Part shown: positions 35,382 to 44,453 of the stretch, one piece after another
Numbering within the stretch: position 1 is the stretch's first letter
Layout: the number at the start of each line of letters is the position of its first letter
Source of the DNA: Tessaracoccus flavus
Lineage (GTDB): Bacteria; Actinomycetota; Actinomycetes; Propionibacteriales; Propionibacteriaceae
Length of the DNA: 64,000 nucleotides
Direction of reading: 5' to 3'
Assembly (NCBI RefSeq): GCF_001997295.1
Contig: NZ_CP019605.1
Coordinates: forward strand, 2,976,001-3,040,000
The notes under the pieces: model-generated
Database searches by the model: none
Told to the model about the DNA's origin: nothing
What the model saw: the letters and a program-made list of their open reading frames with translations, nothing else
Translations under genes and position numbers: made by a program

Positions 35382-35987
35382 TCAGGCCTCGCGCACCGGC
35401 TGCCGCAGGATGGTGCGCAGCTTCGCCGGGGCGGTGCGGCGGGCGTCGCTGAGGTAGATCTCGTGGTGCTTCCCCGTCATCGCGAGTCCGGCGTCGGGGA
35501 TGACGCGCTCGTGCATCTCCGCCAGCACCGGGCCCTCGTCGTCGTACGGCCCGACGTGCAGGGTCTGCACGCAGCGACCCTCGTCGAACGTCTCGAGCCG
35601 CAACGCGTCGACGCGCGGGGCCTTGGCCGCGACGGCCGCGCGGGCGCCGTCGAAGTGCTCGGCTGAGATCCAGTCGGGCATCATCAGCAGCAGCGTCCAC
35701 CGCCACAGCGACTTGTCGCGGCGCGACGTGAACGCGGCCGGGTCGTCGGCCCACCAGAGGCCCTCGAGCGGCATGACGGTGAAGTCGCGGCCCAACTCCT
35801 TCTTGCTGAAGAACTTGAGCTTGTAAGCCACCGGGTACAGCGTCTCCAGCGACTCCCGGTAGCCGACGGCGGTGTTCGGGTCGCCCTCGCCGTCGAGCAT
35901 CAGGAACCGCAGTGGCGCGACGGTGACGACGTCGAAGCGACCCTCGCGTGCCTTGTAGGTGGCGATTTCGCGCTTGAAGTCGGTCAT
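35382..35987 (-). CDS. GyrI-like small-molecule-binding domain protein
   Basis: 201 residues from ATG 35987. FDVVTVAPLRFLMLDGEGDP opens a GyrI/SOUL-like domain; KKELGRDFTVMPLEGLWWAD and VQTLHVGPYDDEGPVLAEMH follow, all typical of the stand-alone GyrI-like family that binds or hydrolyses small molecules. Length fits. TAGCCT seven bases before the ATG, within a perfect palindrome, suggests a controlled leaderless promoter shared with the divergent MFS gene. Confidence 0.88.
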   Translation of the reverse strand: MTDFKREIATYKAREGRFDVVTVAPLRFLMLDGEGDPNTAVGYRESLETLYPVAYKLKFFSKKELGRDFTVMPLEGLWWADDPAAFTSRRDKSLWRWTLLLMMPDWISAEHFDGARAAVAAKAPRVDALRLETFDEGRCVQTLHVGPYDDEGPVLAEMHERVIPDAGLAMTGKHHEIYLSDARRTAPAKLRTILRQPVREA

Positions 35988-35991
35988 GCCT

Positions 35992-36007
35992 CGCAGGCTA
36001 GCCTGCG
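35992..36007. promoter_or_regulatory. 16-bp perfect palindrome between GyrI-like and MFS genes
   Basis: CGCAGGCTAGCCTGCG. On the minus strand its central TAGCCT is the -10 box of the GyrI-like gene. On the plus strand TAGTGT follows at 36011 with a GGAGG-led TTG start at 36040. A regulator bound here could control both directions. Confidence 0.55.
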
Positions 36008-36039
36008 GGGTAGTGTGGCGCGGGTCGATTGGAGGCGGG

Positions 36040-37261
36040 TTGCTGCGACTCATTCTGTGGCCGGTGCTGGTGCCGTCGTTCCTGTACGGGGTGGGGCTGG
36101 GCGCCGTCATGCCGGTCATGGTGCTGGCGGCCCTCCAACTCGGGGCCAGTTCCGCGTTCGCGAGCGCCATCGTCGCGATCACGGGTGCGGTGTCGCTCGC
36201 CGTCACGGTGCCGGTCGGGATGCTTATCGACCGGATCGGCGACAAACGCGCCATGGCCGTCGCCACGGGCACCGCCGCGGCGATGACGGCGCTGGCTGAC
36301 GATCGTCGCGCTGGCGGTGCCGTCGCGGTGGTCGCTCGCGCTGTTCGTGGTGTCGATCGTGCTGCGGACCCCGGCGTCGGTGGGCTGGAACCTGGCGCGG
36401 CAGGCGGTCGTTGCGGAGGCCGTGCCCGCAGCGATGCGGGGCAAGGCGATGACGGCGCTCGGCGGCACCATGCGGGCGGGCAACCTGGTGGGCCCCCTCT
36501 GCGGCGCGCTGCTGCTCTGGCGGTTTCCGCTGTGGTCGGTGTTCGCGTTCGCGGTGGTGACGGCGCTGCTCGCGACCGTGCTGCTGTTCATCCCCGCGCT
36601 GAACAGCCGCTTCGACGCCCAAACCCAACGCAACAAGGCCGCCCGTTCCCCGGAGGAGCTGACGGCGCGAGTGCGGTGGGGCGCGGTCACCGTCGCCGGG
36701 ATCGCGATCACGACCCTCGCCGTCCTGCGCGTCGGCCAACCCATCCTGATCGCGCTGTCGGGGGTGCACCTGGGGTGGACGGAGTCGCAGATCTCCCTGA
36801 TGGTCGATGTGGGCGCGGCGGTCGAGCTGGTGCTGATGTTCCCCGGCGGCTACTTCAAGGATGTGCTGGGTCGCTCGCCTGTCCTGATCGCCTGCCTCCT
36901 CATCTACGGCGCGGGCTTCCTGCTGGCGCCGCTCTGGCCGACGACGGCGGGCTTCGTGGTCGCAGTGGTGGTGATGAGCGTCGGCAACGGCCTCGGGGCC
37001 GGGATCAACATGACGATCGGCGCCGACCTCTCACCGGCCACCGGCAGGGCGCGGTTCCTCAGCATCTGGGCGATGTACAGCCAGGGCGGCGCGCTCGGCG
37101 GGCCGCTGGTGATCTCCGGGCTGCTGCTGGTCGCGTCGCTCCCGGTGGCGATGACCGCGGTCGGCCTGTGCGCCGTCGCCGGGGCCGCGTGGACCGCGGG
37201 TTGGGCGCGCTTCCTCGACCTGCCCAAGGGCCTCGGTCGCCGACGGCGCACCTCCGGGTGA
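36040..37261 (+). pseudogene. MFS transporter with one frameshift
   Basis: A TTG start after GGAGG gives LLRLILWPVLVPSFLYG and the loop motif GMLIDRIGDKRAM (MFS loop 2-3). At about 36290-36300 the match shifts +1 (TALA to LTIVALAV) and continues through about eight more helices to 37261, with GYFKDVLGRSPV as the second-half loop. One extra base near 36295 explains it. Repaired, the protein would be about 406 residues and twelve helices. Divergent from the GyrI-like gene, so a drug or metabolite pump is likely. It may be a real mutation or a sequence error. Confidence 0.8.
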
Positions 37262-37273
37262 GCCACCCGGTGG

Positions 37274-38494
37274 TCAGTAGAGCTTCGCCCGGGCGGCATC
37301 CACGAACTTCGGCACACCGGCACGGGCCAGTGCCACCAGGAGGTCGTCGATCGTCATCGCTGGCGACTCGTACCCTTCGACGAGTTCGACCAACGCCCTG
37401 AGCGTCGGTGCGTGGTAGAGGTCGAGTTGATCGAGGAGGAAGTCGTCGAGGTGTACGACTTCGAGGTCGAACCGCTCAACGGACTCAAGCGAAGAGTGCC
37501 TTGTGTTGAAGGTGACGAGCACCTCGGCACCACCGCGGACGGCGGCAGCCAAGACGTGCCTATCCTTCGGGTCGTTCGTCATCATGGACGCCAGACGGAT
37601 GTCCCGAATGACATGCTGTGGCGCTAAGCCGGATTGGAGCGCGTTCAAGCCCAGGCCAAGGACGCTGAGGGATACGCGGTTCCGCAGTGCTTGTTCGAAG
37701 TCGGGACCGAGAGAGTGGTGCGCAATGTGCTGCTTCATCACTTCAGGTAGGCGACTCCATTGGTGTGGGAGTTCTGGCTTGTATCGCGTGGTCACCGACG
37801 TTGCGTTATCGCGTCGGTAATGATATAGGAAGCGGTTAACGTAGCATGCCTTAAAAGCATGTGTAAGGAACTGGAGGTTGAACAGCGCGTCCTCCGAGGT
37901 CCCGATCAACGCCAAGTCGACGAAGCGAGCGCCACTGCCCACTACCACCTGTCTGCGAAACAGCTTGGCCCATGCCGTCACAAGGGCGTCGGCGTTCTCC
38001 GGGGTGCCCAGTTCCTCCCCCAGGAGACCGACCATGCGACGACACAGCAAGTGCCGAGTCTCTTCAGCGTCGAAGCGACGGTGATCGAACTCAAACAACC
38101 TCTTGGGCAAAGAGACGCGCTCGTACTCCCGAACGTAGGGTCACAGCACAACGTCGGCTCCAGAAGCCAAGGCCGTCTGGCGGGCGACCGCCAGGGTCGC
38201 CGCGTCAAACCAGTCATCGCCGTCGAGGAACGTGATGAACTCCCCGAGCGCCAGTTTCAACCCTGCGTTCCGGGCCGCTGACAGGCCGGCATTGGGTTGA
38301 TGGACCACGCGCACCCGGTCGTCGCGGGCCGCGTACGCATCACACAGGGCTGAGGAGCCATCGGTCGATCCGTCGTCGACAAGGAGCAGTTCGAAGTCCC
38401 CGAAGGTTTGCGCCAAGACGCTGTCCAAGCACTGAGTTAGGTAGGGAGCCACGTTGTAGACGGGCACGATGACGCTGATCGCGGGCGTGTTCAT
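37274..38494 (-). pseudogene. GT2 glycosyltransferase with nonsense codon, fused to a PIN-domain 3' end
   Basis: Residues 1-118 are a GT2 start (VSVIVPVYN-like ISVIVPVYNVAPYL, FLDGDDWFD). A TGA at 38138-38140 follows DVVL where the paralogue at 28872 has Trp (PYVREYE comes next). After the stop the GT2 match continues to LNALQSG, then changes at about 37585 to a PIN-domain C-terminus (NDPKDRHVLAAA, EVLVTFNTRH, ending at 37274). The PIN start with its first Asp is absent. So a deletion joined two genes in frame and a point mutation followed. Confidence 0.8.
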
Positions 38495-38783
38495 TGCGCA
38501 CCTTTCGCCAGGACACGGCTGGTATCTCTGATGTATGAACGTCTGCGGGGTGAATGATTGCCAATCCGTGCCGCCGTGGCCGAGAGGTAGACGAGGATGA
38601 TCTCGATCGGGAAGAACTTGGCGCGGTGCCTCATAGCCGTCCCGTACGTGCCCACTCCCAGCGAGAAGATGAAGTAGCTGACGACGATGGTGAGCAACAA
38701 CAGGGCCAGTAGCACGTCGCGGCGAGGTTGGCCGGTCCTGCAGCGACGGAAGCCTGCCAAGGCAATGGACTCAAGGCGAACAT
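38491..38783 (-). pseudogene. C-terminal remnant of a Wzy-like EPS polymerase
   Basis: Starts abruptly at the dehydrogenase junction with FALSPLPWQASV, shifts frame near 38718, then reads LLALLLLTIVVSYFIFSLG and VGTYGTAMRHRAKFFP to a stop overlapping the GT2 pseudogene start. The Pro-Trp and Arg-His-Arg motifs parallel those of the intact polymerase at 12306-13649. The 5' two-thirds are gone. Confidence 0.65.
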
Positions 38784-39440
38784 CTCGAACACGTCGAGCG
38801 CGACGCCGCGGAACCGGCCTTCGTCGAGCGCTGCGAGGAGCGCCTCTTGATCGACGATGCCGCCGCGCGACACGTCGACCAGGACGGCGTCGGGCTTCAT
38901 CAGCTGCAGGGCGGCGGCATCGATGAGGTGCCTCGTCCCCGGTGTCAACGGCAGCGCCAGGATCACCACGTCCGCAATTCTCAAGGCCGCGCCCAGGTCG
39001 GCGGCGCCGAACGTCATGTCGGCCAGCGATGACGGCCTGTCCTCGGAGTTCACCGCCACGATGCGGACATCGAATCCCCGGAGGCGCTTGGCCACCTCGC
39101 GCCCGATGTCGCCGAAGCCGACGATCGTCACGGTTGACCCGGCGAGTTCCGGCAAGTCGCGATTCTTCACCCAGCGGTGCTCCTGTTGGTGGCGCCAGAA
39201 GTCGCGGCTGCGCTTGTAGAGCTGGAGCACTTGGGTGACCACCCATTCTGCCACCGGAATGCTGTACACGCCGGTGGCGCTACGCAGGTCTACCCCGCGC
39301 TCCTCCAACTCCCGCACCGGGGCGCGGTCGAGGCCGGCGCTGGTCAGGTGAACGAAGCGCAGCTGCGGAAAATCCGAGTGGTGGTGATGGAGGAACAGGC
39401 CATTGCACACGATGCCCTCGACGTCGGCGGCCCCCGCTGG

Positions 39441-41103
39441 CCTCGATCGTTCATGGTGGAGTGAGCGACGCCTGCTGTAGATAGGCCGGAGTGCCTTCTG
39501 ACTACGAGATACTTGGACATGCGACTGTTCAAAACCCCTGAAGTGGAAGGCACTCCGTAGGTGAAGCGTACTTCGTGGTCTGCCGGTATGTCAGTGACTG
39601 GCGATGGTGGCGCGGTGATCGCCCACGTCGGCAGCATCGGGCTGAGGATGCTGGCCGAGAACACCGGCCTGACTGGGGCGTTGTCCGTGTCGATGGCACG
39701 GCGTTCGTTCGTTCCCTCGGTGCATGACCGTGGTCAGGTACTGACCGATGTCGCGGTGCTGCTCGCTGATGGCGGGGAGGCGATCTCGGACATCGACGTC
39801 TTGCGCCACCAGCGGCAGATCTTGGGGCCGGTCGCGTCTGCTCCGACGGTGTGGCGGGCGTTGGATGAGGTCATCGACGCCAGGCGGAGGAAGATCGCCA
39901 CGGCCCGGGCCCGTGTCCGGCGCCACGTCTGGGCCCAGCTGACAGCCGCCGGCGGTGTCCCGGCCTCGAAGGTCGCCGGGACCGACCTCGGAGAGACGAT
40001 CGTGTTGGATGTTGATGCCACGATCGTGGTGACCCACTCGGAGAAGGAGTTGGCCGCCCCGACGTTCAAGAGGACGTTCGGGTATCACCCGATCGGTGTG
40101 TGGTGTGACAACACGGGCGAGTTCCTCGCCGCCTCGCTACGGACGGGTCGGGCAGGCTCGAACACCGCCTCCGACCACATTCAGGTCCTCGGGGAGGCGA
40201 TCACTCAGATCCCGATGCCGTCTCGCCGGAACCTGTTGATCCGCTGCGACGGGGCCGGAGCCTCGCATCTGTTGCTGGACTGGCTTCATGCGCAAGGCCA
40301 GGTCAGAGGCCGAATCCTGGACTACACCGTGGGGTTCACGATCGGGGAGAACGTGCGCGATGCGATCACGCAGGTGCCCGACGGGTCCTGGTCCCCGGCG
40401 CTGAAGGCCGATGGTCAGGTCCGAGAGGGTGGGGAAGTCGCCGAGATCACCGGACTGCTCAATCTCGATGGCTGGCCAGCGGGGATGAGGGTGTTCCTTC
40501 GCCGTGAACGTCCCCACCCGGGGGCCCAACTGTCGCTGTTCGAAGCCCACGACGGGTGGCGCTACCACGTTCGTCACCAACACCGCCAGCGGGACTCTCC
40601 AGTTCCTCGAGGCCCGGCATCGGGCCCATGCCCGAGTCGAGGACCGGATCCGTCACGCCAAAGACTCGGGCCTGGGACGGTTCCCCTCACGCGAGTTCAG
40701 CATCAACCAGACCTGGCTGACCCTGGCCATGATCGCCGCCGATCTGGTCGCCTGGCTCAAGCTCCTGGCCCTCGACGGCGACCTCGCCAAGGCCGAACCG
40801 AAAGCATTCAGATACAGACTGCTGCACGTCCCGGCCCGACTCGTACACGGCGCCCGACAGCGACGGCTGCGACTACCCAAGACCTGGCCCTGGGCCGAGG
40901 ACCTCGTGGCCGCGTTCGACCGAATCGCCGCGATCCCACCACCGACCTGACCCCAACCGTCCGCCACTACCCGAGGAAACCTGAAGAACCGCCCACCGGC
41001 AGCGTCAGCCGGCCAACAACCACGCCCTCACCCGCCCCAGCCCTCAGATCGGGCTCCGACAGCCCAGCTGACAGGTCTCAAGCCGCCTCAAGAAAGAGGG
41101 AGG
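39441..41103 (+). mobile_element. IS1380-family insertion sequence, copy 1 (defective)
   Basis: 1663 bp. Left end CCTCGATCGTTCATG and right end (inverted) CCTCCCTCTTTCTTG match at most of 15 positions. CTGG is duplicated at 39437-39440 and 41104-41107. About 93% similar by eye to the copy at 60027-61692, in opposite orientation. Its transposase has a 2-bp deletion. It splits the 2-hydroxyacid dehydrogenase gene. Confidence 0.92.
39561..40950 (+). pseudogene. IS1380 transposase with 2-bp deletion
   Basis: The frame from 39561 (MKRTSWSAGMSVTGDGGAV) runs through VLDVDATIVVTHSEKE and LIRCDGAGASHLLLDWLHA (DDE-type Asp residues) to DGWRY near 40563. There, two bases are missing against the second copy, and the match continues in another frame from FVTNTASGTLQF to IAAIPPPT at 40947. 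Two base changes to the intact copy could restore 463 residues. The element could still be moved by the intact transposase. Confidence 0.88.
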
Positions 41104-41211
41104 CTGGGAGCGGGGCGGCCTCGTCGGCCATGAACACAACGTCGTGGCCGAGCCGGCGCAGCTCGTCCAGGTGACGCTCGTCCCTGGTCAGGGCCGACGT
41201 GACGAGGAGCC

Positions 41212-41966
41212 TCATGCAGGGACACCTGCGCTGATGGCCTGAACGGGACGCACCTTCGCTGAGAGGTGGGGGCCCTTGCGGGCCGCGATCTCCGCGACCA
41301 CGTCTACGACCTGCTGACGGTTGGCCTCGAAGAAGCCCGCGTCCATGGCCGACAGCGTGGCTTCGTGCTCGCGGAGGTCGCAGAAGGCCCGCGACAGGAT
41401 CGCCATGCTCGAACCGAGCCGGACGTGTTCTGCCACGATGCGTTCCGCCGGGAGGTCGCCCCTGCCGAGACGCGCGACCCCGCCGAAGCCATAGCGGACG
41501 CCGGCCTGGCTCAGGCGACGGCAGAGGCTCTCGACGGTGCCGTCGGTGAGGAGCTCAAACATGAACTGCATCCCGTAGCCGAGGCCTCGACCGCCCCCGG
41601 CGTCTCCAGGAGGAGGCACACCTGGGCGCGTCCGCTGATGAGGCTGATGAACTCGGCGACCTCGCCGCGGTGGGTGAAGTACGGCAGCATCAGGATCTGC
41701 GCCCCGGCGGCGATGACCGTGTCGATCTCCTCCGCAGATCCCTCGTGGACGGGGTTCACCCGCACCAGGAGCTGAGACGTGGTCAACACCTCGGCCACTG
41801 CCCGGACGTCCTCGAACGTGTGATCCGAGATGACGGTGTCCAGGTGCCCCTGGCGCGCCATCTTCCCGTGGATCTCCAAGTCGACGAATACCCAGTCGAC
41901 CCCGCCGTCTTCGGCGATCTTGGCCACAACCGGATCTTTGGTGATGTACATGAGCGTCATTGTCAT
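41212..41966 (-). pseudogene. HpcH/HpaI aldolase-family protein with internal out-of-frame deletion
   Basis: N-terminal part: VDWVFVDLEIHGKMARQGH, LLVRVNPVHEGS, and LLLETPGAVEA. At about 41590 the frame changes to GYGMQFMFELLTDGTVESL and SSMAILSRAFCDL, ending 41212. Family members have 20-25 residues (including a G.NDL segment) between these parts, so more than a single base is lost. Stop overlaps the dehydrogenase ATG, so the two were an operon. Aldolases of this class beside sugar transferases may make a keto-acid sugar precursor. Confidence 0.75.
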
Positions 41967-42643
41967 GACGTCGCCTCCTCTGTGGTGTCGGTGGAACCCA
42001 CCCGCGGCGCAGCCGTCTGTGTGGTGTTGACGTTGTCGCCCATGGACAGGACCTTCACGACCGTTCTGGCGAGGATCCGGAGTTCGAACATGATCGACAT
42101 GCGGTCGATGTACTCGACGTCGTACTGGATGCGACGTGGCCAGTCCAGGCTCTTGGGACCGTTCACCTGCGCCCAGCCGGTGACCCCTGGGCGGACGCTG
42201 AACCGTCGGCGCTGTTCCGGCGTGTACTCGTCCTACGGCCAGGGGTGGTAGGTCAAGGTGGGCCGGGGTCCGACGATCGACATGTCTCCCCGCACGATGT
42301 TGACCAGCTGGGGGAGTTCGTCCAGGCTCGTGCGACGAAGGAATCGACCCACACGAGTGACGCGCTGATCACCGGCCGCCTCGTAGACGCCGCCGGATTC
42401 GGCACCCACGTTCATGGTGCGGAACTTGTACATCCGGAACGCTCTGGCTCCCAGCCCGAGGCGCTCCTGGGAAAAGATGGCCGGCCCCGCCGATCCGGCT
42501 TCGATGGCCAGCGCTGTCAGGCCCATGACGGGGGAGAGCACGACCAGCGCGGTTGAGGCGAGCACAACGTCAGCGGTGCGCTTCAGCAGCAGGAAGACGG
42601 GGCGGTTCGGCGCAAGTGCGTCCCCTCCGAGGGAGGCGGTCAA
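41963..42643 (-). pseudogene. Initiating sugar transferase with nonsense codon
   Basis: PGT-type enzyme: hydrophobic segment, MYKFRTMN, TSLDELPQLVNIVRGDMSIV, GPRPTLTYHPWP, then TAG at 42233-42235 where the family has a Leu (TTG to TAG). The same frame resumes DEYTPEQRRRFSVRPGV and TGWAQVNGPKSLDWP to 41963. The first codon is TTG at 42643 or upstream. It is the head gene of the decayed EPS operon 37.3-42.6 kb. Confidence 0.85.
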
Positions 42644-42806
42644 TTGATTCCCGACCCAGCCGCGAAGGACGTCAGCCCAGCGGAGGACCGCAGGTCACGA
42701 AAGCCATCCATCCAGTTCCCCCCAAACCGTGAACCCAATCTCGCCTCGACGATACCTTCGCGCCGTGGCGAGGCAAAATCGTGACGGGATCCGCTCACCA
42801 GCGCCA

Positions 42807-44282
42807 TCACGCAACCGGACGCCTCGGCTCGGCCAACTCCGCGGCTTGATCGTCGGTCTCCACGAGCTTCGTCACCCGACGTGCCCGCTCCCGACGATGC
42901 GGTTTCTGAGCCTCGTCGGTGCGGTAGTACTTCGACGTGTAGCTGCCGTAGCCGTAGCCGAAGGTCGCCTCGCCGAGGTCCTTCTTGGCCACCTTGTTGA
43001 GCACGACACCCAGCAGGTTCCCGTCCACCTGGCGCAGCTTGTGGGCCGCGACCTCCAGCTGTTCGCGTCGCGTGGTCCCGGACTGCACAACCACCACGGC
43101 GCCGTCGGCTGAGGCGCTCAGGAGGGTAGCGTCGGTGACCGGCAGGAGCGGCGGGGCGTCGATGATGACCATGTGAGCCTTGCTGAGGTGCTCGATGAGG
43201 CTCCTCATGCGGCTGGAGCCAACCATCTCCGCCGGGTTCGGCGGAATCCGCCCTGCCGGCAGGACCTGCAGGTGCTTGTGGTCGGTGGCCTGCATGGCGT
43301 CGCTCAGCTTGATGGTGCCGGCGAGGACCTGGCTGAGGCCGACGGCGCCATCGAGCCCGAGGCGCTCCGCCTGAACCGGCCTTCGGAGGTCGGCGTCGAT
43401 CAGGACGGTGGGTTCGCCGGCGTCCGCGAACATGGCCGCGATGTTGGCCGCGAGCGTGGACTTGCCCTCGCCCTCGTTGGACGAGGTGATGACGATGCTC
43501 TTCGCGGGGTTGTCGACGCTGACGAAGCGGAGGTTCGTGCGGATCTGACGGATGGCCTCGGCGGCGGCACTGCTGCCGGTGACCAGGGCGCTCTCCCCGG
43601 CGAGCTCGGCGGCCGCGGGCACGATCCCCAGCGAGCTGGTCTCGGCCACCTCTTCCGCCTCGTGGGCGCGCCGGATCCGCCGGTCGAAGCTCTGGCGACC
43701 GACCACGATGCCCAGACCGAGCAGCAGGCCCAGCGCGGCGCCCAGGGCCAGGTTGCGGACGTAGTTGGGGGAGACGGGGGTGGTGGGCGTCTGGGCCAGC
43801 TCGACGGGGACGATCCTCACGACGGTCTGGCCGGAGCTCTCGCCGGTGATGGTCAGGGTCTCCAGCGCGTTGGCCTCCACCGAGGTCGCGCGGATGGCGG
43901 CATCGGCGAGCGACGCGGCAAGCTCGGGGGAGTCGGCGGTGGCCCTGATGCGGAAGATCACTCCGTCGACGGAGCCCTCCAGGTTCCCGACCACCGGGCC
44001 CGTTGACGGGAGCGCCAACTCCTCCGCGATCCGGTTGGCCACTGAGCGGCTCTGCACCAGGGGGAGGTACGTGCCGGCCTTCTCGGCTGCCAGGGTGCTG
44101 CCCGCGAAGGCGTCACCTACCGTTGCCGAGTTGCCGGCGACCACGTAGCCCGCAGACGTCGCCGAGTAGAGGACCGGTTGCGTGAGGGAGAGGGCAAAGG
44201 CGAGTGCCAGGCCCACGGCCAGCGACGCGACGATCACCAACCATCCACGGCGCAGCAAGCCCCACATCTGTTCCAGTCCCAC
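42807..44282 (-). CDS. Wzz-like chain-length regulator fused to BY-kinase
   Basis: About 491 residues. GTG 44282 preferred, six bases after AGGGGAG; TTG 44288 and ATG 44267 are in frame. N-terminal membrane segment (about 15-35), Wzz loop, second segment (about 178-200). Kinase: Walker A SSNEGEGKST (about 278), A' VLIDADLRRP, B MVIIDAPP. A Tyr tail (FGYGYGSYTSKYYR, about 446) is shorter than in the 10806 paralogue. A palindrome lies 44-71 bases upstream of the start. The decayed sugar transferase downstream was probably in the same operon. Confidence 0.91.
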   Translation of the reverse strand: MGLEQMWGLLRRGWLVIVASLAVGLALAFALSLTQPVLYSATSAGYVVAGNSATVGDAFAGSTLAAEKAGTYLPLVQSRSVANRIAEELALPSTGPVVGNLEGSVDGVIFRIRATADSPELAASLADAAIRATSVEANALETLTITGESSGQTVVRIVPVELAQTPTTPVSPNYVRNLALGAALGLLLGLGIVVGRQSFDRRIRRAHEAEEVAETSSLGIVPAAAELAGESALVTGSSAAAEAIRQIRTNLRFVSVDNPAKSIVITSSNEGEGKSTLAANIAAMFADAGEPTVLIDADLRRPVQAERLGLDGAVGLSQVLAGTIKLSDAMQATDHKHLQVLPAGRIPPNPAEMVGSSRMRSLIEHLSKAHMVIIDAPPLLPVTDATLLSASADGAVVVVQSGTTRREQLEVAAHKLRQVDGNLLGVVLNKVAKKDLGEATFGYGYGSYTSKYYRTDEAQKPHRRERARRVTKLVETDDQAAELAEPRRPVA

Positions 44283-44325
44283 TTGCAACTCCCCTGCGGA
44301 TCGGCGCTCACTACAGCGAGCAGCG

Positions 44326-44353
44326 CACGTGCACGCCTGATCTCGTGCACGTG
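44326..44353. promoter_or_regulatory. Inverted repeat upstream of the second BY-kinase
   Basis: CACGTGCACG, 8 bases, CGTGCACGTG: perfect 10-bp arms. It lies between the secreted-protein stop and the BY-kinase start and has no T-run, so an operator is more likely than a terminator. The rest of the 44283-44453 gap shows a weaker GCTC...GAGC repeat near 44310 and no gene. Confidence 0.55.
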
Positions 44354-44453
44354 GTTCATTCGTACGGACTTATGTGACGGCGACCACTTTGGCCGGGGCC
44401 AGCTGTCCTGGTTATCTCAGCGCCCATTCGAAGGTGGGGCGGCCGCTGTCTAC

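Larger units (their letters stand above)
38784..41215 (-). pseudogene. D-2-hydroxyacid dehydrogenase, IS-interrupted and 3'-truncated
   Basis: ATG 41215 to 41104 encodes MRLLVTSALTRDERHLDEL and on to PLP. An IS1380-type element (39441-41103) then intervenes with a CTGG duplication. From 39436 the frame resumes exactly (GAADVEGIVCNG) through VGFGDIGREVAKRL (NAD site) and PDAVLVDVSRGG to ALDVFE, where it stops at the junction with a polymerase remnant. Active-site His and the last 60 or so residues are lost. In an EPS locus such an enzyme could make or reduce a lactate-type substituent; that is inference. Confidence 0.82.

Noticed and set aside
42748..42790. Terminator after the decayed sugar transferase
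   Set aside because: CTCGCC/GGCGAG gives only six pairs around a long loop and lacks a T-run on the relevant strand.
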